A stretch of DNA of 64,000 bases from Melieria omissa (taxonomy: Eukaryota; Arthropoda; Insecta; Diptera; Ulidiidae), in assembly GCA_963971225.1 (NCBI GenBank), contig OZ020267.1, forward strand, positions 125,888,068-125,952,067, written 5' to 3'. The stretch's first letter is position 1; every line of letters begins with the position of its first letter. This document shows, piece by piece, positions 32,891 to 44,900 of this stretch. Below the pieces are notes generated by a model. It saw only the letters and a list, made by a program, of their open reading frames with translations. It had not been told where the DNA came from and did no database searches. A program made the position numbers and the translations under genes.

Positions 32891-34185
32891 ACACTTCGTT
32901 CAATAATGTGTTTGACTAACTAATTAAAACACATTTTTTTTGCCAAAATTCGTTTTTATTAATCAACATAGTCCCCTTTTAGGGAGATACAATCATTCCA
33001 ACGCTTTTCCAATCTTTCGATACCGCCTTTGTAGAACGATTTTTCTTTGCCTTCAAAATAGGCGTTAGTTTCGGCGATTACTTCATCATTTGAGCCAAAT
33101 CTCTTACCACGGAGCATCTTTTTGAGGTCTGCGAAGAGCCAGTAGTCGCTGGGGGCCAGATCTGGAGAATACGGGGGATGAGGAAGCAATTCGAAGCCCA
33201 ATTCATGCATTTTTGCCATCGTTTTCATCGACTTGTGACACGGTGCATTGTCTTGGTGAAACAACACTTTTTTCTTCTTCATATGGGGCCGCTTAATCGC
33301 GATTTCTTCTTTCAAACGTTCCAACAACGCTATATAATAGTCGCTATTGATTGTTTTCCCTTTCTCAAGATAGTCGATGAATATTATTCCGTGCACATCC
33401 CAAAATACTGACGCCATAACCTTGCCAGCCGATGTTTGTGGATGTTTGGACGCTTTGGGCGGCTTTCACCGGTTGCATGCCACTCAGCAGACTGCCGATT
33501 TGACTCTGGAGTGAAATGGTGGATCCATGTTTCATCCATTGTGATGTACCGACGCAAAAACTCCGACTTGTTGCGCGTAAACATGTCCAAACAGCTCTTT
33601 GAATCATCGATTCGTTGTTATTTTTGCTCCGGTGTGAGCAAACGCGGCACCCATTTCGAAAACACCTTTTTCATAACCAAATGTTCGTGTATTATGGTGT
33701 GTACACTGCCTGCTGATATCTTTAGAACGTCAGCAATCTCCCCCACTTTCACTTTGCGGTCGGACATAATGATTTTCAGTGTTTTTTCAACGTTTTCCGG
33801 AATAACAGCGTCATTTGGCCGTCCAGTAGATGGAATGTCATCGGTGTCTGTACGACCACGTTTGAATTCGGCATACCAATAACAAATGGTTCTTTTTGAT
33901 GGAGCAGAGTCCGAATAATGTTTTTCAAGCCATTCCTGGCATTGAACAGTATTTTTTTTCATTAAAAAACAATGATAAATCAGCACACGGAATTGCTTTG
34001 AATTCATTTTTTTTGAAAACTCAAAAGTAGTGTCACTTAAAGCACTGTAACTTGTAAACTAATGGTCGGATTGACATATAATTTTGACAGTAAGCCTAAA
34101 AAGGTTCACAATTTCGAAAAAAAATATTGATTTAATATTAGTGCCCCATCTATGTGTCAGTCACACACATTATTGAACGAAGTGT
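32891..34185 (-). mobile_element. Nearly complete mariner element
   Basis: The ends are ACACTTCGTTCAATAATGTG on both strands, matching over ~27 bases with two differences, and are bounded by TA (32889-32890 and 34186-34187). The length of 1295 bp equals a full mariner. It contains one transposase gene with two visible lesions. Confidence 0.93.
32956..34007 (-). pseudogene. Mariner transposase (DD34D) with one stop and one frameshift
   Basis: Minus-strand reading starts MNSKQFRVLIYHCFLMKKNT (helix-turn-helix domain, with SKRTICYWYAEFKRGRTDTDD and STGRPNDAV linker). It reaches a TAA at about 33618 after LLTPEQK, and resumes in frame with QRIDDSKSCLDMFTRNKSEFLRRYITMDETWIHHFTPE (first Asp). After a frame shift near 33440-33470 it continues KVMASVFWDVHGIIFIDYLEKGKTINSDYY, HQDNAPCHKS (second Asp) and PPYSPDLAPSDYWLF (third Asp), to a normal end ISLKGDYVD. 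All domains and catalytic residues survive. The enzyme was lost recently on a family timescale, or one of the lesions is a sequence error. It is unrelated in detail to the neighbours at 28.9 and 29.6 kb. Confidence 0.9.
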
Positions 34186-34187
34186 TA

Positions 34188-34775
34188 CTAAGGTACAGTT
34201 TACAGGCAACTCTCAATGTTTGACTGTCCCAGATGTGTACTGAAGTTACCGTGCCGTGTTGTCCCCACAGTCAGCCATCTAACAGCTGTAAGGCTAAAAA
34301 ATCGATCAAAACTAAGAAATATTCCGGCTTTGCTGTTCATGGGCTTCATTGAGGCTGCCTTAGACATCCTTCAATTGCTCATCCCATTCCATCGTCATAC
34401 ACAACGAAGCATTGTGAGGTCATCAGTGATGCGCCAAAAATTGTATTTGGGGAAATATCTGTATACAACTTTTGATTCCTATACTGTAGAAAGTCATACA
34501 TATTTGCCCAGAGTTTTGTGAATAAATAGATATTTGAGGAATTTTTAACCCCCAAAAACCCTCTTGCATGTGCTACTGGATGTCACTAAACTGTCGATCA
34601 GACTCTCGACCTTTAAATTGCTTAGTACCTTTTGACCTCGGGTCCACAACATTTTACCTATTTATCAAAATGATACGTTGGCACATCAAATGAAGGACTA
34701 ACTCTTTTTCATCTACAGAATCAGATCTATGACAAAAATCATTGCTAGGAATTGAAGAAGATTGAAGTGAAGACG
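34188..34775. other. Unique non-coding DNA
   Basis: No gene or element recognised. Confidence 0.4.
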
Positions 34776-34781
34776 CTTCAA

Positions 34782-34831
34782 TTGATTGATTGATTGATTA
34801 ATTGATTGTTTGAATGATTGATTGATCAATA

Positions 34832-34911
<80 letters not shown>

Positions 34912-34998
34912 TCTTGATTGATTGATTGATTGACTGATTGATTGATTGATTGATTTATTGATGGATTGATTAATTGATTGATTGATTGATTGATTAAT
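34782..34998. repeat. (ATTG)n tetranucleotide array
   Basis: ATTG/ATTGATTG repeats run for about 215 bases with scattered imperfections near 34798, 34811, 34910-34920, 34955-34975. The open frame of Asn-Gln-Ser-Ile repeats on the minus strand is a by-product. Confidence 0.95.
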
Positions 34999-35397
34999 AG
35001 GAATCGAACATGCCTGGTAATGGCGCCGTGACTCCGGCAAATCCAGTCATCGTTGTTGAGATCCAGTCACATTGCAAGCAACGTACAGGTACGCTCAGTT
35101 GTACGAAGGTCCAAGTTCTTTTGATATTATAAATATCTTCTCTGTAGAACAGAATCTATTCCGATTGAAAGCGCGGCAGGACTGATTAACTATTAAACAA
35201 TACTAAGCAACACTTTCAACTGACGAATGAAAAATTGATTTGTGGAACCAATGTGGGTGTTTACTTAGACCATATACATATTACTGAAACTTTTAAGCTA
35301 CCCAATATCAAGGGATTTCGAATACTGGTTTATTTTCATCGGACCTAGTTAAATGTGTAAAAAGCCAAGTGGTGATCAAAATGCTAAACTACTTATC

Positions 35398-35760
35398 CAA
35401 TGTTACCAGATCAGAAGATTTCCTGCTAGATTTGGAGATTCTTGGCCTTTTAGCAGAATTTTTGGGAAGAAGAATTGTTTAGGAGAAAGTTTAAGAGATT
35501 TTGATGGTGATCCATTCCATCCAAGTTTAAAAAAGCGAATTTCAGACGGATCTAATTTTTTTACATATTTTGTTTGTCTTGAGTTGTTGTTTAGCTGAAG
35601 CTGAACGAATAAAAAGGCTGCAATAAAATAAAAACTAAATATATTATTATTTTTTTATGGGAAGTTAAATTCCTTAGTTTTAATGACAAACATTATAAGG
35701 AAATTGTTTAATTTTTGGGAGGAAATTTCAGCTGATTTTAGGATTTAGGATTTAGCAGTT
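35398..35760 (-). mobile_element. AT-rich MITE, family A copy 2 (inverted, eroded)
   Basis: The left edge, CAATGTTACCAGATCAGAAG, equals the right end of the 1976-2806 copy in reverse orientation. The following ~100 bases track that copy (gatttggagattcttggcc, tttttgggaagaagaa). Near 35715 the phrase ttttgggaggaaatttcag matches its other end. The outer right terminus is lost. Confidence 0.55.
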
Positions 35761-37352
35761 CTTTCACTAGAAACACTAGAACCCTCATGGCAGCAAATCG
35801 AAATAGAAAATACAAGCGTTGTAGAAAGTTGCTAGTTACTCTGAACAGATTTAAAAAGCTCAACAACAAACTTTGTTAGATGTTCGACCATTGCGTTTAA
35901 ATAAAAAAAATGGTGCAGGGTATTTCTTTATAAAATGAAGCATTATGTTATCTCTGAAAAGATGCGAAGGTGTAGGAGACTGGAATATTTTATAGCATGA
36001 TAGAGGGAATTGATATGAATGATTGGGAGAGGTCGTAACTGCTACGAGAGGACCTGGTGGCCGCAATGAAGAAATGCTTTATGTGTTCTGTTATAGAAGT
36101 TTTACCAAAAGAGGGTTTCATGTTTTCCGTAGTTCCAAAATGCTGCACCAGTTCTTAAGGACTACAGAGGTTTGCACAGAGGTGATATATGTTCCCTGAC
36201 CAGGAGTTTGTGATACCCAGCAGGTGGCTTGGGCGGTATGAAAAGTACGTGAGTACATAAGTCAAGAAACTGCACATGGAAGTTCTGGAACGAATAAAAT
36301 TATCGGAATTAAATTTAATACAATATTTGTTCTTTTCGGTTAAGAGCTGATATCCATATTTATTTATTTATTATTTATTTCGTTCAGAGTCGACTCAAAC
36401 ACTCTTACTTTTTCGATACTATTTTATATATGTCGCAGTGATTCGTTACTGACGACAGAGAATTTGTTATTTAATTCGATTGCAACAATTTTATTGTACG
36501 TTGTACAAAACTTGTGATATTTCAGAAAATATTCATTGCATCTCGCAGTCCATGAGCAATGTGCGGAAAATTGCATATGACACTTTACGCTCCTCTGTTG
36601 GCCGACTGATACGAATTCATGTACTTTCATAGGTCATTGGTTGAAAACACACGTTTGTACTCGAAGCATTTGAAAACAGTGTCGTGTGTGTCGAGTAAAT
36701 ATGTTAAGACCACCGGGCACTGACAGTTATCGAACGGGCCAATACCGCATCTTCCTCAACTCAATGTTGCTTATATTTTTTGGGTTTTGTTGCTATGTTT
36801 TTTACATTTTCTTTACTACACACGTGACCCGATGTGTGAGTTGCATTTTTGCGAAAATTCTCTGGTTTTATTTTATTCGAATGCAGTTTTTTCTTGGCTG
36901 TTTGGCATGCGTGTAGTTGAAACTGGCGACGTAAGAAATTCTGGAAGTTGGCTCCAGGAAACACAAACACTGCACTTGTAGAACACGTCTAATAGCTATT
37001 GGCCTTGACAGACGTTGGCTGAATGCAACACAAACCACTTCAAGTTACGTTGAAGCGATCATTCCATGTGATTTTATTTCAGCAAAACAGCAATGGAGGA
37101 CGTGTTGTGTGTGTATGTGTTTGGCTGCTTTCGTGCAACACTTTTACTGAGGTTGCTGCAATAATTTTGTAGCGCTTCAAGTGTGCACTTCTAAGAACGA
37201 ATTATTTAAACTTTGTGGACGGAATGAAGTTGCATTTGAGGGTCTTAACTTTAACCTAAGTAAATTTATTTATTTAAAACTCCATCCTTAACAATTTTTC
37301 ATGCAAGAAGAACTTACAAAAAGTATTAAAAATTTTCTTAAATTAAATTTCT
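35761..37352. other. Unique non-coding DNA
   Basis: No supportable gene. Frames around 36420-36980 overlap antisense and have no recognised domain. Confidence 0.45.
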
Positions 37353-37356
37353 TTAA

Positions 37357-38575
37357 GTAGGGTAAAAGGTTCGGTTGTGGGCATAGTTCGGTTGTGGGCA
37401 CCCCTTCGTATCTTTTGATAGAAAGCAGGCTGGGTTTTTTTGACTACGGCCATTTGTTCATTATGGAACCACGATCTTTTTGTGCCAAATACTGAGTCGA
37501 ACAGACACGCCTGCTTTGTGCTGGGACCATATATATCTTTCTGTGCTTAAAAAATAAGACACAAATTTTTTTAAACATTTTAAATGGTGTCATAAATCGA
37601 AGTGAATCGAGAAGGCGAGTAAAATGCATTTTTATTTAGTAAATTTATTATACTTTGTGATCCAATATTGATTACAACCAATATGTTTACCCCGAACAAA
37701 TTTTTCACTACTTCTCAAAATGGCTGCCAAATTCGGTTGTGGGCACCGCAATTAGTTCGGTTGTGGGCACCCGTCTTTTAGTGAGTTGGTAAGTTTTGGT
37801 AAGTTATTTCATCAAAAATGGTCTTTTAACGCATTTTTTGGTTGTTTTAGCTATATCATCCGAGGGTAAATAAAAAAAATCCTCCGATATCTTTTTTAAC
37901 GTGCTGGATGTAATTTAACATTGTTCTTCAGATAAGCTAATCACAAAATCGACTGCCGCAGCGTGTGCGATTTCCCGAACGCTACAAAAAGAAGGTGGAA
38001 GAAAATTTCGGAGACATCAAAGCTGTCGACGGTGGTGTTTTCTTCTTTTTCTTCTTTTCGTGGATGTTATCGAATCAGGTTAACTGGTGTTGTCCACCTT
38101 CTTCACGTCACAGCACTTGAAGAGTGTTGATTAATTAGGTTGAATTTCATTTTACTTTATGTCTTCTTGACAGCCCAGGAGAATGACTTGGTCACTTACA
38201 TTTTGAAATGCCCGTCCATCTAAAGTGTGCCGACAGGCGTACCAGCTACTTCACATGCGTGCATTGTGCTTCAAATAATTAAAACTTAATATTTGTCTAT
38301 ATTCGTATTGGTTTTTCATCATATTTCCCCGTTTCCAGCAGATTTTCCAAGGGTGCCCACAACCGAACCAAAAAAAAATTTTCGTTAAAAATGACTACTT
38401 AACAAAATTAAAAAAAAAACTTTTACATTTGACGGAATCGATTTACTTTTGTCATTACTTGTTAGCTAAGGTCTCTAGCTTTCCATAGATGTCCATATGT
38501 CCGATTAAGAAGAACTTTTTAAAAAGTTATGAGCCAAAAACAAAAAGGTGCCCACAACCGAACCTATTCCCCTAC
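37357..38575. mobile_element. TTAA-flanked element with TTCGGTTGTGGGCAC boxes
   Basis: TTAA lies at 37353-37356 and 38576-38579. The ends read GTAGGGTAAAAGGTTCGG on the left and GTAGGGGAATAGGTTCGG inverted on the right. The box GTTCGGTTGTGGGCA occurs near 37371, 37388, 37733 and 37755 on the plus strand and near 38354 and 38550 on the minus strand, clustered at the two ends. That arrangement is like binding sites for a transposase. Length 1219 bp; no open transposase seen. TTAA suggests piggyBac-type insertion, but the terminus does not begin with CCC, so the superfamily is open. Confidence 0.75.
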
Positions 38576-38579
38576 TTAA

Positions 38580-39289
38580 TGAAAAATTATTGTTTAAAAA
38601 TACTAAAAGTTATGATTTTCATTGAAAAAATGTTCTTCTAAAACCCAAAAAGTTTGAATAGAGGTACTGGCGATTTGTTGTAATGAGGTTAAGTTCCATC
38701 TTTCGTAGCTATTCAAATCATTAGCCTTATAGCTTCTTAAACGTACGACGGAGATACTTTAGTCTCAGAAAAGTCAGCCTTAGAACTCGTTTCAAATGGA
38801 AATTTCAATTATTTTCTTTGGACTCAAAGGCGAACAAATTTAGCTTTTAAAGAGTTAAATTCTCCAATTTGGTTTTTGTTATAAGAGATACTGAAGTGTA
38901 GTAACTCTGAATGTATTCAGCTCTCCTGTGGGATTATGTTGTAAGTGTTAACCTTCGACGAGCACGACTGAAGTGCTCTCTACCCAACCTGAAAGTTCTT
39001 TTCAGGTTGGGTAGAGAATCACGCCCGAATTTCCATAGCGATGTATATGTGTTTCCCAGCAGAATCTAAGGACTATCAGAGTTTCTCAGACTAGCGCTTG
39101 AGATTGCAAATTGGAGAATCTAGGGTTTGAATCTCAACTCAACGAACGTTCACGTTAAAGCTGACTATTTTTCAAGCGTCCACTAGATCTATGAGTTAAA
39201 GAAATGCATCTGAAAAAGTTTCCAAGACGCTGTTCGGAAATGGTAAGAAACAATTTACGGAAAAAAGGAACGCAAAGACAAAATTAGGT
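38580..39289. other. Unique non-coding DNA
   Basis: No gene is supported. Near 38970-39030 a short inverted repeat is built on CCCAACCTGAAAGTTCTTTTCAGGTTGGG. A B-box-like GGGTTTGAATCTC at 39122 stands alone without a matching tRNA fold. Confidence 0.4.
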
Positions 39290-39560
39290 AAGGGTATAAT
39301 AATGGAACTGCGAAAACAGCGCACCAAATTGATCTAGCGAGGTCCTCAACCATTCTGCTGTAACCTTCTCACACAGCAGATGGCGCTAGGACCGTTAGCT
39401 TGAAATAACGGAGGCAACGTTCCTAAGCGGCGTTAGATGGCACCATCACTTAGGACTACCTACAAAACAACCGATTAAAGCAACCAACACAATGCTGTCT
39501 TGTGGAGGCCCTATGCTCCAGAGAGGAGTGAACAAGGGACAAAAAATAATAATAATGGAA
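39290..39560 (+). repeat. Retrotransposon 3' tail-like dispersed sequence
   Basis: The stretch around 39470-39545 (cgattaaagcaaccaacaca, ttgtggaggccctatgctcc, gagtgaacaaggg) recurs inverted at 55846-55970. It ends in an AATAATAATAATGG run like the 3' end of a LINE. The upstream region at 39300-39470 is GC-balanced without a coding frame. Confidence 0.5.
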
Positions 39561-39939
39561 AAGCTATATAACAAAAGTCTTAAGGGATGGCTCGCTCTAT
39601 CACAACATTGGAGTGGCTCGACTCTCTGTTTTACGTTCTCTCTTTTGTGGCACTTGAGGATTCCAATATCATATCGTTTCAGACATTTGTGGAAGAATGC
39701 TTAGTTAGTCTTAGTTTGTTGATTTGGAACGAATAGACTCGAAATGTTTTTCTTTTCCTTGTGTCAGAATAACGCTCGTACATAAAGTGCAGGATTGTTT
39801 CTTCGTCTTCTTTGAGGAATCAATTAATCAAGATTGATCATCAATCACGATAGATATTGTTGTGTTGCAATTTGAGTCTTTAAACATGTCTATCCAAGAC
39901 TCTTTGGCCTGCGACCAATGATATTTTTCTCCATTCGGA

Positions 39940-40230
39940 TTGGCCTCGGAATCCTAAGTGGACACTGTGTCATGGGTCAGCACTACAACAGACTGGCACT
40001 GCTGTGGAACGACGACTGCAGTGAGAAGGGATGAAGACTGCAAAGAAATTGTTGAGCATCTCCTCTGCGCTTCCAATTCTTGGGACAGTACTTTTTGAGA
40101 GGACCTGAAAAGGACCTAAAAAAGATGTTCCCAAGTAGCTCTTACCTCTGCGCTTCCGATTCTTAGGGCAGTACTTCTTGAGAGGACCTGAAAAAAACCT
40201 GAAAAAGATGTACCCAAGTGGCTCTTTTCA
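39940..40230 (+). pseudogene. RNase H-type retrotransposon C-terminal Cys/His remnant
   Basis: Plus-strand frames read GILSGHCVMGQHYNRLALLWNDDC, then after a break DEDCKEIVEHLLCAS, matching the zinc-knuckle-like tail found after RNase H in the 45945-47852 element (GVITGHC, then CRSCGDEEEVETIQHYLCHC). The DNA from 40062 to about 40144 is duplicated in tandem at 40145-40227 with about ten differences. Confidence 0.65.
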
Positions 40231-40329
40231 ATGTGTATCGGAGAAATACTTCCACGTTGTGTTACCAATGATGCGCTGGGGGCTCCAACACTGACGCATG
40301 CAAGATCTATCTGTCTGCTCGTTTCAAAA

Positions 40330-40400
40330 ACTATTGATACGAATAGGATTTCAAATTTTATTGGGCTCAAAATGTGCGTACAGAAATCAAAATGAAAAAT
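40330..40400. repeat. Dispersed repeat family C, weak copy
   Basis: Contains ttttattgggctcaaaatgtgcgtacag, a variant of the family C phrase at 56708-56735 and 62835-62865. Confidence 0.3.
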
Positions 40401-43384
40401 TAAATCCTTCTGTACTCATTGGGGAGTGTCTCCCGAGCCGCTAACCAGTGTGCTGATGAAGATTCGACTAAGGTCTGGTAATTGTTTAGATCGCTGGTTT
40501 TTTTTACAATGTTGTAGGTGTGTTCTTTCACTCAAAGATGGTTGGAGTTAAAACTGGTTGAAGGCAAATGTATTAAATCAACAAAAGAGGAACGAAGAGT
40601 GATAGAAGTTACAAATCTGTTCTATTCTATAGGTTCTATCAAGAAATGCTTAAAATTATATGGCTGCGAAAAACTGGGCCTCGGTCCAGCAGACCTGCGC
40701 TTTCAGTAGTTCACATGTCAAGGACAGAACACATATCAATACCAATGATGCAAAACCTGCTATGTGGCTCAAAAAAAAAATCATTAAAAAAAGAATATTA
40801 ATAAATCAAATCTTGAGAGTAAAAATCAAGTAGACAAATAGCATTTAGGTCAATTAAAAAAAAAAAAAGTCCTGATTTTCCTTTTTATTTTGTGATCATT
40901 CTTACAAAGTACACTGCCCGTCTCAGCGGTCGGACGTTAAAATATATTTAAATTTAAATTGACATTGTGACTATTTAAATGCGACATTATTTTTACAAAC
41001 TGTCAGCAGCATTTGAACCGAACTGTACCAAGCCAAGTAAAGTGCAGAAAACAAAATATAGAAAAAAAACTAATGTGGACAGTGCATTGCTGCGCAAAGT
41101 AACATTGCACACATTCGCTCGCAGTTGAACATTTTGTTTTCAAATTACTTCCTAATGAATAGAAATTGTGACAAATAACACACTTGCGCAGACATCTCTA
41201 ATAATAAATTGAGCTGAAGTTTGGCGTTGGCTTGTGCCACAGACAACAACTGCACGACTGTGCGAGAGAGAGAGATAGAGATGGCAATGCCGATGGCGAC
41301 AAAAGCTGGAAATAAAATCCTGTTGCTACAACAATAAATTTTAATAAATGCTGCATTTTGCAGCATTACAATTGTTATAGTTGTTGTTATTATTGTTGTT
41401 GTAGCTTGAGCACTTTTAATCTGCACTACAACACTAAATCAAAGGTCATAAATCAATGTGCTGGTTGCGTTGAGCGTTGAACTGGCGCGAGCCGACTTCA
41501 CATTGCTTGTCGGTTGGTTCGTTGCAGCTGGGCTGAGTTCGACTTGAATAGTATTTTATGAAAATTGATTTTAGTACTTAATAATGGATTTGTATTAGTA
41601 GTGCAATGTTTAAGTACAGTAAGAGTTCAACTACATAAAAAACTAAATTGTTGGCATCACTCTTAGTGGCATCTGGTGGGCTATTTGTGTCGTCAAAGTG
41701 GACACATAGGCTCAGATCAATAAAAATAAGTTATTGACACTTGTTGCATGCAAAAACTGAAGTTGTTTCAGAGGTTCTTATTTGAAATGTTTATGATATT
41801 TTATAACTTTTACCTAACTTTATTGATTCGAAAGTTATTAAAAAAAGGGCGGAAGCTGCAATTCCAATGAATTACAAATTTCAAATTTATTTGAGTATCA
41901 GTATTTTCAATAATAAAAAGATACAAAATCAATGAAGCGAGAATAATGACATTTTGACACGTGATCAAGGAGATTTTGGGTGTTAACATACTCACTTTTC
42001 AAGAAAATTCTGTATAAATTTTCAAGGATATAAAGGATTTAAATTTTCAAAGGACCTTTTTTATATCCTTTTGTTACAAATAGATAAAAAGTCAATTTTA
42101 TTTAAATTCTTGAGCCGTTCCTCTTTCATTTGATATACATATCGCCATATTCTAACAAGGTTAAATATTTTTAAAACTTTTTTAATTTTTTATCGCCTTC
42201 AAAATTTTGAAGTCCTTTTAAAAAGACAAAGAATTTAGAAATGAAAAACTGAGTACACACTATTACTATGTTTTGTCTCTAGTTTCACGCTCATATGGAT
42301 TTTTTCCGATGTTAAAAATTTTTTTTTATTTTTGTCGCACGGTGTTATATATGTTTACCATATAGATATATAACTATAAATATATATCATCATATCAAAC
42401 TGAGTCACCACAGCCCTTAACAAAACTTTCAACAAATTGGCGCAAAAACTTCGTCAACATATTAAAAAATTATCATGTATTTTTTTGTACGAGCCAACAT
42501 GCCAACTTTAATTTGATTTCGAGGGTGACACATTAGTTCGAAATATTTTGTTGGTTTCGCCAACAATATCAGCAATGACTAACTCATGTGTGACAATGCC
42601 AACAAAAAAGCCAAATTTCAAATACGGGCGCAAGGATCATGGGAAATAAGACATTTCGAACATATGGACATGTGAGCGCTCACACAGTTTATGGGGGCCG
42701 CTAACCCCTAACAAATGAATATGTCATGTGCGTTCCGCAGAAGTCAAATTGGACAAACACACTAGAAGCCACAGTGCAAATAATTCCGTAATGCGTTTAA
42801 AAGTTTATAAAACAAGAAGCAGGGGAAGAACGTAGAGGCGTACAGGGCGTTGCCATGGAAGCGTTAATAAATTCGAGCACGCGATTTTGTGCTGCACGTG
42901 CGCACGGGTCCGTAATTACGCGGCGTGCTGACGACAGCCGACGAATGTTGGAAAAACAAATATAAGCCGTGAATGTGGTGTGGCTAACTGATAGTAAATT
43001 AAAGTTCGGAGACTGGCTTTGAGTCCATTATGTATCAGTTTTAGTTGCGAAAGTCTAGGGAATGTTTTTCTGACAAGAACTTGCGATGCGCCGCGCTTCT
43101 ACAACTTTGCCTCAAAATCGAAACCCGATTCTCTTTAGAACTTTGTAGGGAGTACCTCATTTTCTGGGAAAACAACTACCGCAATGGCTTCCAGTTTTAA
43201 AGACCCAGTGTTTCAGATAGGTGTTGGACGCAGCTGTTCGGGTTGGAAAGCAAAGAGAGACGGAGAGAATGAGAGAATTGAAAAACTTGTTACTGGCACT
43301 GAGAAATGAAGTAAGTATGTAAGTAAGTAACCAACCGCGATTCTTACAAGTTTGTCTTGGATAACCCTTGTGTTCCGGGACCAA
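40401..43384. other. Unique non-coding DNA with two GC-richer islands
   Basis: Islands at 40900-41530 and 42690-42960 are more GC-rich. The first holds GAGAGAGAGA at 41264-41276 next to ATGGC words at 41281 and 41293. No gene is supported. The stretch 42190-42340 shares words with 58210-58340 (gaaaaactga, gtctctagtttcac), suggesting an undefined dispersed repeat. Confidence 0.4.
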
Positions 43385-44447
43385 GAGAATTGTCACTCGA
43401 TTTTATCTACCGAGTTCATCGAGTAACTCGCAGCACTTCAACACTAACCCCGAGGTTACCGTGTATTGAATATCAGCTAAACTCCAGCATGGACTATCTG
43501 ATCTCATGCACGGATTTTGATACACGCCCACTAACCTCTTATCCCACAAGGTAGGAATGGGAACTACAGGTGTAACGAGAGACGCATACATCACCGTTTT
43601 TACCGATGGCTCTACGTTGGATGAAGGTACAGGAGCTGGTCTCCACTCAAAGACGCTACGGAAGCAAAGGCCATTCAGACTCCCGGACCTCTTTAGTATC
43701 TTTCAGGCAGAGATCTTTGCAATCTGGAAAGCTGCTGAACTAATCCTTGACAGTGGATTATCCTTCACAGATGTCACAAACTTCGTGGATATACAAAACT
43801 AAGAGCACTGAAATTACTGGGTTCCGGGCTACTCTGGATTATCAGGGAACCAAGCAGCGGGCAAGTTGGCAAGAAAGGGGATCGCCTTGCCTACCATTGA
43901 AGTAGATAACTCTATGCTTCCTCGGATATCTGCCCTGTATATGTTTATTGACAGGTTGAGCAAAAAGCACATCGAGTCCTCATGGCGCAGCAGGACGGAC
44001 CTGCACCTGCACCTGCCGTGCCCTATGGCCTTCCGCGTCCATGAGGAAAACGCGATTTGTATTGACCCTGGAGTCGAACCTCTATGAGATAGGTCGTTGG
44101 AGTCCTCACTGGACACTGCGTCATTGGATCTAAGCTTTTCAAATGGCGCTTCTCGTCCAGTGATGTCAGCAGAAGCTGCGGAGCTGAAGAAGTGGGAACG
44201 ATTCAACACTTCCTGTGCCACTCTGTAGGAACGCCGACCCCGTACCCTGGGGTCAAGATTCCTAGTGGACCTCGAATATGCTCTCCTTTATCAAGAGTTC
44301 GAACTTGTTTTGCCTCTAATAGAGACTGATTGGTTAGCTCCAGAACCAGTTAAGAAGGGATTCATGATGGACCAATTCGACCTCCGAGTGGAAGTGCGGT
44401 CTCCGCGCCGCACACAAACTTCCATACCTAATCTAACCCCTACGTTA
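43385..44447 (+). pseudogene. LOA/I-like retrotransposon 3' half, decayed copy
   Basis: This is homologous in order to the C-terminal half of the retrotransposon at 45830-47852. It reads IEYQLNSSMDYLI, then ITVFTDGSTLDEGTGAGLHS (first RNase H Asp) and SIFQAEIFAIWKAAELILDSG (Glu). A damaged DIQN block sits where DSQAALKAL should be, then comes WVPGYSGLSGNQAAGKLARKG, IALPTIEVDNS, SSWRSRTD and a Cys/His tail relic near 44100-44230. It ends in the same 3' segment, closing with CCATACCTAATCTAACCCC. Several stops and frame breaks, for example after 43554 and 43800, make it non-functional. 5'-truncated. Confidence 0.85.
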
Positions 44448-44449
44448 TC

Positions 44450-44900
44450 TTATCTTAGCGCTTTTGTAGCTGCTGGACTATCTGATGATATAACGATGTC
44501 TTGCCCTAAGTATCCTTGAGTTAAATTCAACCTGCATTGTACACATAGTTTTAGAATATGCTGAGCGTTTCCTCCATTGATTGAAAGTGTTTGGTTCTGG
44601 GCCCAAATAAACCTACACTAAGTTTCTCGTTAGTCTTAGCGTCGTCTGTAAACCAACTGATGATGTGTGGTTTGAAATGATACCCAGTCCCTTTGGTTCG
44701 GATGCAGGCAATGGCATTCTTTGCGAAGAATGAAACCTAAGTAATATGATACATAAAGTCGCAGGGAAAGGCCAAAGAATCCACTCCTTAAACTGTTTTG
44801 AAAGCACGTATGGGTAAGCAAGCATAGACAACTGCATGGGACTACTTGAGATGACGTTTAGGATCACATTTCTAAAAGTAGATCTACCTTAGCATATATT
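44450..44900 (-). pseudogene. RNase H fragment of another retrotransposon
   Basis: The minus strand gives HIISWFTDDAKTNEKLSVGLFGPRTKHF near 44680-44590 and then DIVISSDSPAATKALR near 44505-44460, the first and third acidic blocks of LINE RNase H. It abuts the 3' end of the plus-strand copy at 44447, so the two fragments converge tail to tail. It is too divergent from the 45.9 kb copy to be the same subfamily. Confidence 0.65.

Noticed and set aside
34798..35040. Asn-Gln-Ser-Ile repeat open frame
   Set aside because: By-product of the (ATTG)n array.
39060..39140. tRNA gene suggested by GGGTTTGAATCTC
   Set aside because: The B-box-like word stands alone; no convincing acceptor or anticodon stem could be drawn.
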